The notes under the pieces were generated by a model. It saw only the letters and a list, made by a program, of their open reading frames with translations, was not told the origin of the DNA and ran no database searches. The translations under genes were made by a program, and so were the position numbers. Below are positions 15,083 to 25,660 of a stretch of DNA of 64,000 nucleotides, piece by piece; position 1 is the stretch's first letter; each line of letters starts with the position of its first letter. The stretch comes from Hydrogenophaga sp. SL48. GTDB lineage: Bacteria > Pseudomonadota > Gammaproteobacteria > Burkholderiales > Burkholderiaceae_C. The stretch spans positions 2,666,001 through 2,730,000 of the forward strand of contig NZ_CP063400.1 in NCBI RefSeq assembly GCF_021729865.1, written 5' to 3'.

Positions 15083-16729
15083 TCAAACGTCGATGGCCGC
15101 CGCCGACCCCGCCCGCTTGCGCAACTCAAACTTCTGGATCTTCCCGGTGCTCGTCTTGGGCAGTTCACCGAACACCACAAAACGCGGCACCTTGAACCCG
15201 GCCAGGTGTTTCTTGCAATGCGCCACGATGTCTTCGGGCGTGGTGTGCACGCCGAACTTCAGCTCCACAAACGCACACGGCGTCTCGCCCCACTTGGCGT
15301 CGGGCCGCGCCACCACCGCCGCGGCCAGCACGTCCGGGTGGCGGTACAACACGTCCTCCACCTCGATCGACGAGATGTTCTCGCCGCCCGAGATGATGAT
15401 GTCCTTGCTGCGGTCCTTGATCTTGAAATAGCCGTCGGGGTACTGCACCGCCAGATCGCCGCTGTGGAACCAGCCGCCGGCAAACGCCTCCGCCGTCGCC
15501 TTCGGGTTCTTCAGGTAACCCTTCATGGCGATGTTGCCCTTGAACATGATCTCGCCCATGGTCTCGCCGTCCAGCGGCACCGGCAACATGGTCTCGGGAT
15601 TCAGCGCCCGCACGTCGCGCTGCAGGTGGTAGCGCACGCCCTGGCGCGCGTTGAGGCGGGCCCGCTCGCCGATGTCCAGCGCGTCCCAGGCCTCGTGTTT
15701 GGCGCAGACCGTGGCCGGGCCGTAGACCTCGGTGAGGCCGTAGACATGGGTGAGGTCAAAGCCCATCTGTTCCATGCCCTCGATCATCGAGGCCGGTGGC
15801 GCCGCACCGGCCACCATGGCCTTGATGCCAGCGGGCACGCCTTCTTTCATCGAGGCCGGTGCATTGACCAGCAGGCCGTGCACGATGGGGGCGCCGCAGT
15901 AGTGCGTCACGCCGTGGTCGCGCATTGCGTCGAAGATCGCCTGCGGGTCCACGCGGCGCAGGCACACGTTCACCCCCGCGCGCGCCGCGACCGTCCACGG
16001 GAAACACCAGCCGTTGCAGTGGAACATGGGCAGTGTCCAGAGGTAGACCGCGTGCTTGGGCATGTCCCACTCCAGCACGTTGCTGATCGCATTCGTCGCC
16101 GCGCCACGGTGGTGGTAGACCACGCCCTTGGGGTTGCCGGTGGTGCCGCTGGTGTAGTTGAGCGCGATGGCGTCCCACTCGTCGGCGGGCAGGCGCCAGG
16201 CAAAGGCCGGGTCGCCGCCAGCGATGAAGGCCTCGTAGGTGGTGCTGCCCACGGGCTGGGATTCACCGGTGAAGAGCGCGTCTTCCACGTCGATCAGCAG
16301 CAGCGGCGTGCTGGCCTGGCGCAGCTTGAGCGCCTTGGCCAGGGTGCCGGCGAATTCCGGGTCCACGATCACCGCCTTGGCCTCGCCGTGGTCGAGCATG
16401 AAGGCGATGGCTTCCGGGTCGAGCCGGGTGTTCAGCGCGTTCAGCACCGCGCCCGCCATGGGCACACCGAAGTGCGCTTCGACCATGGGCGGCGTGTTGG
16501 GCAGCATCACGGCCACCGTGTCGTTCTTGCCGATACCGGCCTTTTGCAACGCACTGGCGAGCTGGCGCGCGCGGGTGTAGGTCTGGCTCCAGGTCTGGCG
16601 CAACGCGCCATGCACGACGGCCAGCCGGTCGGGGTAGACCTCGGCGGTGCGCTCGACGAACGACAGCGGCGAGATCGGGGTGAAGTTGGCCTCGTTGCGG
16701 GGCAGGTCCTGGTCGTAGATGCTCGTCAT
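15083..16729 (-). CDS. Acyl-CoA ligase (AMP-forming, DmdB/ACSF2-like)
   Basis: A 548-residue ANL-superfamily ligase that activates a fatty or methylthio-type acid with ATP and CoA. Motifs in order are LNYTSGTTGNPKGVVYHHRG (phosphate loop), MFHCNGWCFPW, the A5 motif VYGLTEVYGP, GWFHSGDLAVQYPDGYFKIKDRSKDIIISGGENISSIEVED (A7-A8 hinge), and PKTSTGKIQKFELR with the catalytic Lys near the C-terminus. The HCNGW segment and overall pattern match medium-chain and DmdB-type ligases; the real substrate is unknown. The start at 16729 has a GGAG site. The frame begins 21 bp further upstream. The gene is divergent from dnaG with only 44 bp between. Confidence 0.88.
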   Translation of the reverse strand: MTSIYDQDLPRNEANFTPISPLSFVERTAEVYPDRLAVVHGALRQTWSQTYTRARQLASALQKAGIGKNDTVAVMLPNTPPMVEAHFGVPMAGAVLNALNTRLDPEAIAFMLDHGEAKAVIVDPEFAGTLAKALKLRQASTPLLLIDVEDALFTGESQPVGSTTYEAFIAGGDPAFAWRLPADEWDAIALNYTSGTTGNPKGVVYHHRGAATNAISNVLEWDMPKHAVYLWTLPMFHCNGWCFPWTVAARAGVNVCLRRVDPQAIFDAMRDHGVTHYCGAPIVHGLLVNAPASMKEGVPAGIKAMVAGAAPPASMIEGMEQMGFDLTHVYGLTEVYGPATVCAKHEAWDALDIGERARLNARQGVRYHLQRDVRALNPETMLPVPLDGETMGEIMFKGNIAMKGYLKNPKATAEAFAGGWFHSGDLAVQYPDGYFKIKDRSKDIIISGGENISSIEVEDVLYRHPDVLAAAVVARPDAKWGETPCAFVELKFGVHTTPEDIVAHCKKHLAGFKVPRFVVFGELPKTSTGKIQKFELRKRAGSAAAIDV

Positions 16730-16773
16730 GCGGGTCTCCGGGTTCGTCAAAATCGTTGGGGGAGAATAGCCCC

Positions 16774-18777
16774 GTGGCCATACCGCAGACTTTCATCCAG
16801 GAACTGCTCAATCGCGTCGACGTGGTCGACGTGGTGGGGCGCTACGTCCAGCTGAAAAAAGGCGGAGCCAACCTGATGGGCCTGTGCCCGTTCCACGGCG
16901 AAAAGTCGCCGTCGTTCAGCGTCAGCCCGACCAAACAGTTCTACCACTGCTTCGGCTGCGGCGCCAACGGCAACGCCATCGGTTTCCTGATGGAACATGC
17001 CGGCATGAGCTTCATCGAGGCGGTGAAGGACCTGGCCCAGCAAACCGGCCTGCAGGTGCCCGAGGACGACGCCTCGCCGCAGGACCGCGAGCGCGCCGCC
17101 CAGCAGCGCCAGAAGCAGGTGACGCTGAACGATGTGCTGGACAAGGCGGCCCACGCCTACATGAAACAGCTCAAGGCTTCGCCACGTGCGGTGTCCTATC
17201 TGAAGGGCCGCGGCCTCTCGGGCGAGATCGCCAAGACCTTCGGGCTGGGCTACGCGCCCGAGGGCTGGCGCAGCCTAGCCAGCGTGTTCCCGGACTACAG
17301 CGATGCGCTGCTGGTCGAGTCCGGCATGGTGATCGCACACGAGGATGAAAAAGGCCAGGACGGTGAAGCGAAACGCTACGACCGCTTCCGCGACCGCATC
17401 ATGTTTCCGATCCGCAACGTCAAGGGCGAGTACATCGGCTTTGGCGGACGCGTGCTCGACAAGGGCGAACCCAAGTACCTGAACTCGCCCGAGACGCCGG
17501 TGTTCAGCAAGGGCCGCGAACTCTACGGCCTGTTCGAGGCGCGCACCGCCATCCGCGTGGCGGGCTACGCGCTCGTCACCGAGGGCTACATGGACGTGGT
17601 GGCCCTGGCCCAGCTGGGTTTTGCCAACGCCGTGGCCACGCTGGGCACGGCCTGCACGCCCGACCACGTGCAAAAGCTCTTCCGCTTCACCGACAGCGTG
17701 GTCTTCAGCTTCGACGGCGACGGCGCTGGCCGCCGGGCCGCGCGCAAGGCGCTCGACGCCGCCCTGCCCCTGGCCACCGACACGCGCAGCGTGAAGTTCC
17801 TCTTCCTGCCCGCCGAACACGACCCGGACAGCTACATCCGCGCCAACGGCGAAGAAGCCTTTGCGCAGTGCGTCAAAGAGGCCGTGCCGCTATCGCGTTT
17901 TCTGGTCGATGCCGCCAGCGCCGACTGCGACCTGACCAGCGCCGAAGGCCGCGCCCGCATGGCCAGCCAGGCCCGCCCGCTGTGGAACGCCCTGCCCGAC
18001 GGCGCCTTGAAGCGCCAGCTGATCACCGAGCTGGCCAACGGCATCGGCATCGGCAGCGCCGACCTGCTGCAGCTCTGGCAACAGTCCAACGGCGGCGCGC
18101 GCTCCCCGCGCCCGAACCGTGAAGCACCGGCACCGCAGGAACCCGGCTACGACGGCGGCAGCCACCAACAGGGCCACGACGACGCCCAGGGAGGTGGCTA
18201 CACCCCGTCGTACCCCCCCTCCAGCGGCGGGTCGTATGGCGGCGGTGGCAACAGCGGTTACGGCAAGGGCAGCTACGGCAACAAGGGCTATGGCAAATGG
18301 CGCAAGGGCCCTCCCCCGCCACCGCGCATGCTGGGCTCGCGCCGCTCGGGCGGCAGCCGGGCCGACCGCGCCGTGGGCCTGCTGCTGGCCAACGCCCAGG
18401 CCTGGGACACGCTCTCCGCCGACGACCACGCGATGCTGGCCCACCTGCCGGCCCCGCACGGTCCGGTGTTTGCCTGGCTCGAAGCGCAGCTGCACGAACA
18501 CGGCCCCCAACCTTGGTCCGCCCTGCGCGAGGCCCTGCGCGGCAACGAGCACGAAGCCTTCATCTGCGCCGAGGTGGAACAGGCCACCATGGGCGCGGAT
18601 TCGGCGCTGGAGCTGGCCGAGCTCGCCGACGTGATGGACCGCCTGCGCGGCGACGCCCTGGAAGCCCTGGCCGGTCTGCTGGCGGCGCGGGTGCAACAGG
18701 GCGACGCCTCGGCCTTCGAGGACTACAAGCGGGTCAATGAACGCATCAAGGCCTTGAAAAGCGGTCCGCCGGTATAA
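16774..18777 (+). CDS. dnaG: DNA primase
   Basis: A 667-residue replicative primase that makes RNA primers at the fork. The CHC2 zinc-binding domain has C38, H41, C59 and C62 (LCPFH...FYHCFGC). The catalytic core holds the TOPRIM motif VTEGYMDVVALAQLG and the acidic FSFDGDGAGRRA. The C-terminal DnaB-binding domain spans about the last 140 residues. The start is GTG at 16774 after GGGGGAGA, giving the family N-terminus AIPQTFIQELLNRVDVVDVV. Unusual feature: a Gly/Tyr/Ser-rich disordered linker (about 445-525) between core and helicase-binding domain. The classical neighbour rpsU is absent; rpoD follows in the same direction. Confidence 0.97.
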   Translation: MAIPQTFIQELLNRVDVVDVVGRYVQLKKGGANLMGLCPFHGEKSPSFSVSPTKQFYHCFGCGANGNAIGFLMEHAGMSFIEAVKDLAQQTGLQVPEDDASPQDRERAAQQRQKQVTLNDVLDKAAHAYMKQLKASPRAVSYLKGRGLSGEIAKTFGLGYAPEGWRSLASVFPDYSDALLVESGMVIAHEDEKGQDGEAKRYDRFRDRIMFPIRNVKGEYIGFGGRVLDKGEPKYLNSPETPVFSKGRELYGLFEARTAIRVAGYALVTEGYMDVVALAQLGFANAVATLGTACTPDHVQKLFRFTDSVVFSFDGDGAGRRAARKALDAALPLATDTRSVKFLFLPAEHDPDSYIRANGEEAFAQCVKEAVPLSRFLVDAASADCDLTSAEGRARMASQARPLWNALPDGALKRQLITELANGIGIGSADLLQLWQQSNGGARSPRPNREAPAPQEPGYDGGSHQQGHDDAQGGGYTPSYPPSSGGSYGGGGNSGYGKGSYGNKGYGKWRKGPPPPPRMLGSRRSGGSRADRAVGLLLANAQAWDTLSADDHAMLAHLPAPHGPVFAWLEAQLHEHGPQPWSALREALRGNEHEAFICAEVEQATMGADSALELAELADVMDRLRGDALEALAGLLAARVQQGDASAFEDYKRVNERIKALKSGPPV

Positions 18778-19071
18778 TCTAGGGTTTTGCACCGCAAGCG
18801 CGACAGCAGCACCTCCGGCACAGGCCTGCCCCCAGACAGGGGCGACACGGGAATCCCCCTGGCCACCTCAGCGACCCGCCCCGGTCCTGACGGAACCCCG
18901 CAAGGACTGCACACCAAATGTTCGCCCACACAGCTTGCAGGCCCATCCTCACCGGCGAGTGATGGGCGTTGTGCCCGACAAAACCACCGTGGATGGTCTG
19001 CCCCACGCGGTTTGTCGTCGGTTTTTGTGAGTCCTGCCGGTTCTTTTTCTGACATTTTTTTTGAGGTCCTC
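18754..19071 (+). promoter_or_regulatory. rpoD upstream region with -10 box over the dnaG stop
   Basis: A perfect TATAAT at 18773-18778 contains the dnaG TAA stop. The best -35-like TTGAAA (18754-18759) is only 13 bp away, too close for a normal sigma70 promoter, so another -35 or an activator may be used. The 294-nt leader before rpoD has no gene or tRNA. Weak complementarity exists between GACAAAACC and GGTTTGTC (about 18977-19016). Confidence 0.35.
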
Positions 19072-21408
<2,337 letters not shown>

Positions 21409-21435
21409 TCTGATTCAGCGTTTCGTTTCGATCTA

Positions 21436-21461
21436 CGGGAGCCTTCGGCTCCCGTTTTTCT
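21436..21461 (+). terminator. rpoD terminator
   Basis: ACGGGAGCC pairs with GGCTCCCGT around a TTC loop and is followed by TTTTTC. It sits 28 nt after the rpoD stop. Confidence 0.9.
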
Positions 21462-21498
21462 TTGGTGCGCCTGGTTTTGTGGTGTGGGACGGGATCGC

Positions 21499-21574
21499 CG
21501 GGTGCTCGACTCCGCGAATGTCCCCCGGCGGCCTTCGGCCACCTCCTCCTTTATTTCGCTGCGTCAAGCACCCG
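21499..21574 (+). repeat. Hairpin element, family 2, copy 1
   Basis: It is bounded by CGGGTGCTCGAC and GTCAAGCACCCG, which are complementary at 11 of 12 positions. The core (21508-21568) is shared with copy 2 in inverted orientation: GACTCCGCGAATGTCCCCC at one end and CTTTATTTCGCTGCGTC at the other, with GCGAAT able to pair with ATTTCGC inside. It lies between two convergent terminators, outside both transcription units. Confidence 0.7.
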
Positions 21575-21637
21575 ACACTCCCATCCCGCGAACGGTTGGG
21601 TTCGCCAAGAACATCAAGAAGCGCCCACATCACCGCC

Positions 21638-21741
21638 GTGCCGGAAGCGTTCGGTGTCTGACGCAGCGAAATAAAGGAGGAGGCGGCCTCCCGCCGCCGG
21701 GGGACATTCGCGGAGTCGGATACCGGACGCTTCCGGCACCC
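21638..21741 (-). repeat. Hairpin element, family 2, copy 2 (inverted)
   Basis: It carries the same core as copy 1 on the minus strand but a different and longer outer stem: GTGCCGGAAGCG...CGGT at one end and ACCG...CGCTTCCGGCAC at the other. The outer stems of the two copies are unrelated in sequence, yet each is self-complementary. No transposase is nearby. Confidence 0.7.
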
Positions 21742-21758
21742 GTACAAAAGCCCGAACG

Positions 21759-21780
21759 AAAAAGGGAGCCAGCGGCTCCC
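21759..21780 (-). terminator. Terminator of the second dioxygenase operon
   Basis: On the minus strand GGGAGCC-GCT-GGCTCCC is followed by TTTTTCG. It ends transcription about 30 nt after the dioxygenase stop. Confidence 0.85.
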
Positions 21781-21810
21781 TCCTTCAAACACAAACACCC
21801 CAAAGACAGA

Positions 21811-22659
21811 TCAGACCGTCTCCAACGCCAGCACCCCCGTAGCCGTGTTCGAAATCGGGATGTGGTAATTGCTGTGCACCTTGCGCACCCCCGAACCACC
21901 GGCCGTGAGCGCCGCGCGCATCGCCAGCCACATCAGCAACTCCACGCCCTGCGTGCCCGCCTTCTCCACCAGCTCCAGGTCGCTGAACTGCGTCGCCCAC
22001 TCCGGATTCGTCTCCATGCTGTCGAGGAACTGCAGGTCGAACTGCTTGTTGATGAAACCCGCGCGCTCACCGTCCAGCTGGTGCGACAGGCCACCGGTGG
22101 CCATCACCGCCACGCGCTTGTTGCTGTCCCAGCTCTGGATCGCCTCGCCCACCGCCTTGCCCAGCTTGTAGACCCGCTTGGCCGTGGGCAGCGGGAACTG
22201 CACCGTGTTGATGTCGATCGGCACGATCTGCACCGGTGCTACCTCGTGCTCGGGCCAGAACAGCTTGAACGGCAGCGTGCAGGCGTGGTCCACCAGCATC
22301 TCCTGGCAGGTCACGATGTCGAACTCCTTGGCGATCAGCTGGTTGATGATGTGCCACGAGAGCTCCGGGCAACCCGGGATCGGCGGCAGCGTGGGAATGC
22401 CCCAGCCTTCGTCGGCGTTGCTGTAAGTCGCGGCAGCCCCCACCGCAAACGTCGGCATCTTGTCGAGGAAGAAGTTCAGGCCGTGGTCGTTGTAGAACAC
22501 CACCACCACGTCGGGCTTGACCTTGCCCAGCCACTGGTGGATCGGCGGGAAGCCGTCGAAAAACGGCTTCCAGTAGGGCTCGTTTTGCATGCCTTTGTGG
22601 ATGGCGCCGCCGATGGCGGGGATGTGCGATGTGGCCAGGCCACCGATGAGTTGTGCCAT
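21811..22659 (-). CDS. Extradiol dioxygenase catalytic (beta) subunit, LigB-like, second copy
   Basis: A 282-residue class III (LigB-type) ring-cleaving subunit binding Fe(II). The probable ligands are H12 (TSHIPAIGG), H59 (VFYNDHGLNFF) and Glu in GVELLMW; the catalytic His lies in GGLSHQLDGERAG. It is clearly related to the ligB product at 37321 (TSH(I/V)PAIG, YWKP, GG(L/M)SHQL) but diverges throughout, so it likely cleaves a different catechol acid such as gallate, a methylgallate or a protocatechuate analogue; that is inference. Its small subunit gene lies 19 bp upstream. The pair is divergent from a LysR regulator. No downstream lig enzyme accompanies it. Confidence 0.88.
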   Translation of the reverse strand: MAQLIGGLATSHIPAIGGAIHKGMQNEPYWKPFFDGFPPIHQWLGKVKPDVVVVFYNDHGLNFFLDKMPTFAVGAAATYSNADEGWGIPTLPPIPGCPELSWHIINQLIAKEFDIVTCQEMLVDHACTLPFKLFWPEHEVAPVQIVPIDINTVQFPLPTAKRVYKLGKAVGEAIQSWDSNKRVAVMATGGLSHQLDGERAGFINKQFDLQFLDSMETNPEWATQFSDLELVEKAGTQGVELLMWLAMRAALTAGGSGVRKVHSNYHIPISNTATGVLALETV

Positions 22660-22678
22660 GTCTGTGTCTCCTGTGGGT

Positions 22679-23023
22679 TCAGCACTGCTGATTCGCAGCC
22701 ACGAGCTTGGCTTTGAACTGTTCTTTCGTCATGCCCGTCTGCTGCGCGCCGATGTCCTGCATGTCCAGCCCGAAGATGCCGGCGAACTTGGCGAGGTAGT
22801 AGGCGTTACCTCCGGCCGCGATCAGGGCCAGCACCTGCTTGGAACGGATGGCCTCGGCCTGCTCGCTGTTCAGTCCGTACTGCAGCATGTAGGCCTCGGG
22901 ATCGGCGATAAAGGCTTCGCGGTTGGCCTTGTCATTGAACGAAAAGCACATCTTGTTCAGGGCGTAGCCCTTTTGTGCCGCGCCGCCGTCGAACGGCGTC
23001 GTTCCGGGAATGGTCTTGCTCAC
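22679..23023 (-). CDS. Extradiol dioxygenase small (alpha) subunit, LigA-like, second copy
   Basis: A 114-residue alpha-helical LigA-family subunit that caps the active site of its LigB partner. Typical elements are the N-terminal IPGTTPFDGGAAQKGYALNKM and the segment FNDKANREAFIADPEAYM, then LALIAAGGNAYYLAKFAGIFGLD, which parallels [15 protein letters not shown] in the ligA product at 38202. It is 31 residues shorter than that paralogue and lacks its charged C-terminal tail. It is the first gene of a two-gene operon with the catalytic subunit 19 bp downstream. Confidence 0.87.
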   Translation of the reverse strand: MSKTIPGTTPFDGGAAQKGYALNKMCFSFNDKANREAFIADPEAYMLQYGLNSEQAEAIRSKQVLALIAAGGNAYYLAKFAGIFGLDMQDIGAQQTGMTKEQFKAKLVAANQQC

Positions 23024-23046
23024 TGCGGTCTCCTGCGTGGTGTGGT

Positions 23047-23126
23047 TTGACGTGTGTCAAGGCACGAGTATTCCCAGCCCGTTGCCAAAGATAAACAGAT
23101 GAATGATCATCAAACACATGAATGAT
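23047..23126. promoter_or_regulatory. Divergent control region of the second dioxygenase operon
   Basis: Two structures are visible. TTGAC-GTGT-GTCAA (23047-23060) is a perfect inverted repeat 24 bp before the LigA-like start, FNR-box-like or an activator half-site pair. ATGAATGAT occurs at 23099-23107 and again at 23118-23126, 19 bp apart, about two helical turns; the second copy overlaps the proposed LysR start codon. Confidence 0.45.
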
Positions 23127-24020
23127 TTCGATTGGTCGGACCTCGATGCCAGGCTGCTGCAGCTCCTGGTGGCGGTGGTCGAGGCGGGCAGCATCACAGG
23201 TGCGGCGCAGTCGCTCGGCGTCACCCAGTCGGCCGTGAGCCACCAGCTCGACAAGCTGCGCGCCATCACCGGCGACGCGCTGTTCGTCAAAAGCGGGCGC
23301 GGCATCGTGGCCACGGCGCGCGCGGGCGAGCTGGCCGTGCAGGCGCGGGCGCTGCTGCGCCAGCTGCAGGGCTTTGCCCAGACCGGTGCGTTCGATCCCC
23401 GGCGCTGGCAGGGCACCGTGACGCTCGCGGCCAACGACTTCCAGCGCGAGGTGCTGCTGCCCGCGCTGGCCCGCCAGCTGCGCGAGCAGGCGCCGGGGCT
23501 GGCGCTGCGCATCATCCCGTCCGACGTGCCCAGCCTGGAGATGCTGCGCGACGGCGCCTGCGACCTCGCCGTCAGCCCTCGCCCGCCCGAGGGCAGCGAC
23601 ATCGTGCAGAAGCGCCTCTTCGAAGACCGCTACTGCGTTTACTGGGACCCGGCGGTGCGGGAAGGCCCGCATTCGCTGGCCGAGTACCTCGCGGCCGACC
23701 ACATCACGGTGGTCTACGAACCCCGGCGCACGCTGCACCTCGACCGAACGCTCGAAGCCCGGGGTCTGCACCGGCGCTTTGCGGTCATGGTGCCGGGCTT
23801 CGCCGGCCTGCCCGCCTTCCTGCGCGGTAGCCCGCTGCTGGCGACCGCGCCCGCCCTGCTGCAGGGTCGCTTCCTGCGCGAGTTCGCGCGCGCCGAGGTG
23901 CCCACGGCCTGCCCTTCGCTGCCCATGTACCTGATCTGGCACCGGCGCCACCAGGACGACGCCGCGCACCGCTGGCTGCGCGAGCGCATCGAGCTGAGCA
24001 CCCCGCCAGAGGCCCGTTGA
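23118..24020 (+). CDS. LysR-type transcriptional regulator of the second dioxygenase operon
   Basis: A 300-residue LysR regulator. The winged helix-turn-helix is at about 8-66 (LLQLLVAVVEAGSITGAAQSLGVTQSAVSHQLDKLRAITGDALF), and the periplasmic-binding-like effector domain covers about 90-295. An ATG five codons upstream (23103) is equally possible because neither has a good ribosome site. It is transcribed away from the LigA/LigB-like pair with 94 bp between, the usual arrangement for a regulator that senses the aromatic substrate of the divergent operon and also controls itself. Confidence 0.88.
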   Translation: MNDFDWSDLDARLLQLLVAVVEAGSITGAAQSLGVTQSAVSHQLDKLRAITGDALFVKSGRGIVATARAGELAVQARALLRQLQGFAQTGAFDPRRWQGTVTLAANDFQREVLLPALARQLREQAPGLALRIIPSDVPSLEMLRDGACDLAVSPRPPEGSDIVQKRLFEDRYCVYWDPAVREGPHSLAEYLAADHITVVYEPRRTLHLDRTLEARGLHRRFAVMVPGFAGLPAFLRGSPLLATAPALLQGRFLREFARAEVPTACPSLPMYLIWHRRHQDDAAHRWLRERIELSTPPEAR

Positions 24021-24090
24021 GCGGTATCGGATCGTGGGAGCGCCAGCCGATAAAATTTTGCGCTTTGACTTTGCCCCAGGACGCACCCCC

Positions 24091-25104
24091 ATGACCCGCG
24101 CAGATGCGTCTACCCTCCCCGCAGAATCTGCCGGCACACCCCCTCGATCCGCCCGCTACCGGGCCCTCAAGCTGCTGGCGCTGGCCCTGTTGCTGGGTTC
24201 CTGCACCTACTTCCTGTTCCAGCTCTGGGACAACCTTCACGAGCTGCCGCCGGTGCAGTGGGGCTGGTCGGCGACCTGGGTCATCGGCCTGGCCGTGCTG
24301 GGCAACCTGACCAGCGTGCCGCTGATCGCCCTGATGTGGAAGCTGCTGCTGCGCGACCAGGGCGTGGCCCTGCCCTACCTCCGGTCGCTGCAGATCATCG
24401 CCGTGTCACAGATGGGCAAGTACCTGCCGGGCAATGTGGGCCACTTCGCGGGCCGGGTGCTGCTGGGCTCACAGGCCGGTGTGCCAGCCGGCAAAACCAT
24501 CGCCACCATGGCCATGGAGACCTTCTGGGTGCTGGGCATCAGCGGCATCTTCGCGGTGGCCGCGCTGATGTTCTATGTGAACGACCTGCACGAAGGCCTG
24601 GTCGACAGCAACCACCCGGGTTACCTGGCGGCACTCGCCGTGGTCATGCTGGGGTCGCCCTTCGTGGCAGTTCGCGTGGTCAACCGCCTGCTGCCCGGCT
24701 TCAGCCGCAAGCTGGGACGTGGCCAGTTGCTGGCCGAGCCCCGGCTGGTCACGGCCGTGATGGTGGCCGGGCTGATCGCCCTGTCGTTTGTCGCGCTCGG
24801 CAGCGTGGTGGAGTTGCTGGCGTCCGAGCTGTTTCAGCACCCGGAAATCGACTGGCTGGAAATGATCCTGCTGTTCGCCGTGGCCTGGACCGCGGGCTTT
24901 CTGGTGCCGGGTTCGCCCGGTGGCCTGGGCGTGCGCGAGGCCGTGATGCTCACCCTCATGGGCCCGGCGATCGGCACCGAGACCGCGCTGGGTGTGGCGG
25001 TGGTCATGCGCCTGTCGTCCATGGGCGCCGACGCACTGGCCTTCGGCCTCGGCCTGCTGTTCCGGCCGAAGCAAGCAACGCCTGCCGAACAGGACATGGC
25101 CTGA
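24091..25104 (+). CDS. Lysylphosphatidylglycerol synthase-type membrane protein (UPF0104)
   Basis: A 337-residue polytopic inner-membrane protein with about eight hydrophobic segments, matching the LPG-synthase transmembrane/flippase-like family (PF03706, TIGR00374). Recognisable pieces are SQMGKYLPGNVGHFAGRVLLG and the conserved late segment GFLVPGSPGGLGVREAVMLTLMG. Family members flip or modify lipid-linked sugars or lysyl-lipids; the catalytic lysyl-transferase domain of MprF is absent, so a flippase or accessory role is more likely. The start at 24091 lies 70 bp after the LysR stop; it may be transcribed by read-through from that gene. Confidence 0.82.
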   Translation: MTRADASTLPAESAGTPPRSARYRALKLLALALLLGSCTYFLFQLWDNLHELPPVQWGWSATWVIGLAVLGNLTSVPLIALMWKLLLRDQGVALPYLRSLQIIAVSQMGKYLPGNVGHFAGRVLLGSQAGVPAGKTIATMAMETFWVLGISGIFAVAALMFYVNDLHEGLVDSNHPGYLAALAVVMLGSPFVAVRVVNRLLPGFSRKLGRGQLLAEPRLVTAVMVAGLIALSFVALGSVVELLASELFQHPEIDWLEMILLFAVAWTAGFLVPGSPGGLGVREAVMLTLMGPAIGTETALGVAVVMRLSSMGADALAFGLGLLFRPKQATPAEQDMA

Positions 25105-25174
25105 GGCGACACGGCCCTGCCGCCAGGCCCCTGACCGGCAGCGCCAGCGTCTGACATGAGCCGGCGCACGGGGC

Positions 25175-25600
25175 TCAGCCCCCGCGCGCCTTCACCACCA
25201 GTTCTGCGAAGCCGGTGGCGGCATCCGGTTCACGTGTGAAGGCCCAGTCGGGCAACAGCACCAGCAGGATTTCGGCCGTGGTGCGCACCCGGCAACCCGG
25301 CGCCACGTGACCCCCCAGCACCTCGCCCGTGGCGGCCGCCACGGCCATGTGCAGATGCGAATGGCCCCGACCGCCATCGCCCGTGGCACCCACCCCCACC
25401 GTGCCCGACAGGCTCAGGATTTCCGAGTCCCCGCAGACGCGCAGCGGCTCGTCGGCCCCGGCAAAACGGATGCGCGCATCCACCAGACTGCCGATGCCCG
25501 AGAGCACGAACGCTGCCTGGCAGCCTTGTGTGCGCACGGCGGCTTCGAGCGCTTCGCGCAGGTCCTGGCCGGGGGTGAGGCGGATGGGGAGGGTTTTCAT
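25175..25600 (-). CDS. PPC/DUF296 domain protein
   Basis: A 141-residue protein consisting of one PPC (DUF296) domain, a trimeric fold with a metal-binding histidine cluster. The family's hallmark is seen as GGRGHSHLHMAVAAATGEVLGGHVAPGCRV (about 78-107), with three His in line. Plant members are AT-hook DNA-binding proteins, but this bacterial form has no AT-hook and may be an enzyme or metal-dependent regulator; function is unknown. It lies upstream of, and in the same direction as, no close partner: arsA starts 1.9 kb away and ends 61 bp after this gene's start. Confidence 0.8.
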   Translation of the reverse strand: MKTLPIRLTPGQDLREALEAAVRTQGCQAAFVLSGIGSLVDARIRFAGADEPLRVCGDSEILSLSGTVGVGATGDGGRGHSHLHMAVAAATGEVLGGHVAPGCRVRTTAEILLVLLPDWAFTREPDAATGFAELVVKARGG

Positions 25601-25660
25601 GCGGCACCGTTTTGAATCTGGGCGTTCCGGTGCATCACCGGTTCACCAGCGCACCGACCA

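Noticed and set aside
18778..19071. tRNA or small RNA gene in the rpoD leader
   Set aside because: No cloverleaf or anticodon arm could be drawn, and only weak short complementarity is present.
21499..21741. Inverted repeats as an insertion sequence or CRISPR
   Set aside because: No transposase gene, no direct target repeat seen, and only two copies in inverted rather than regularly spaced direct order.
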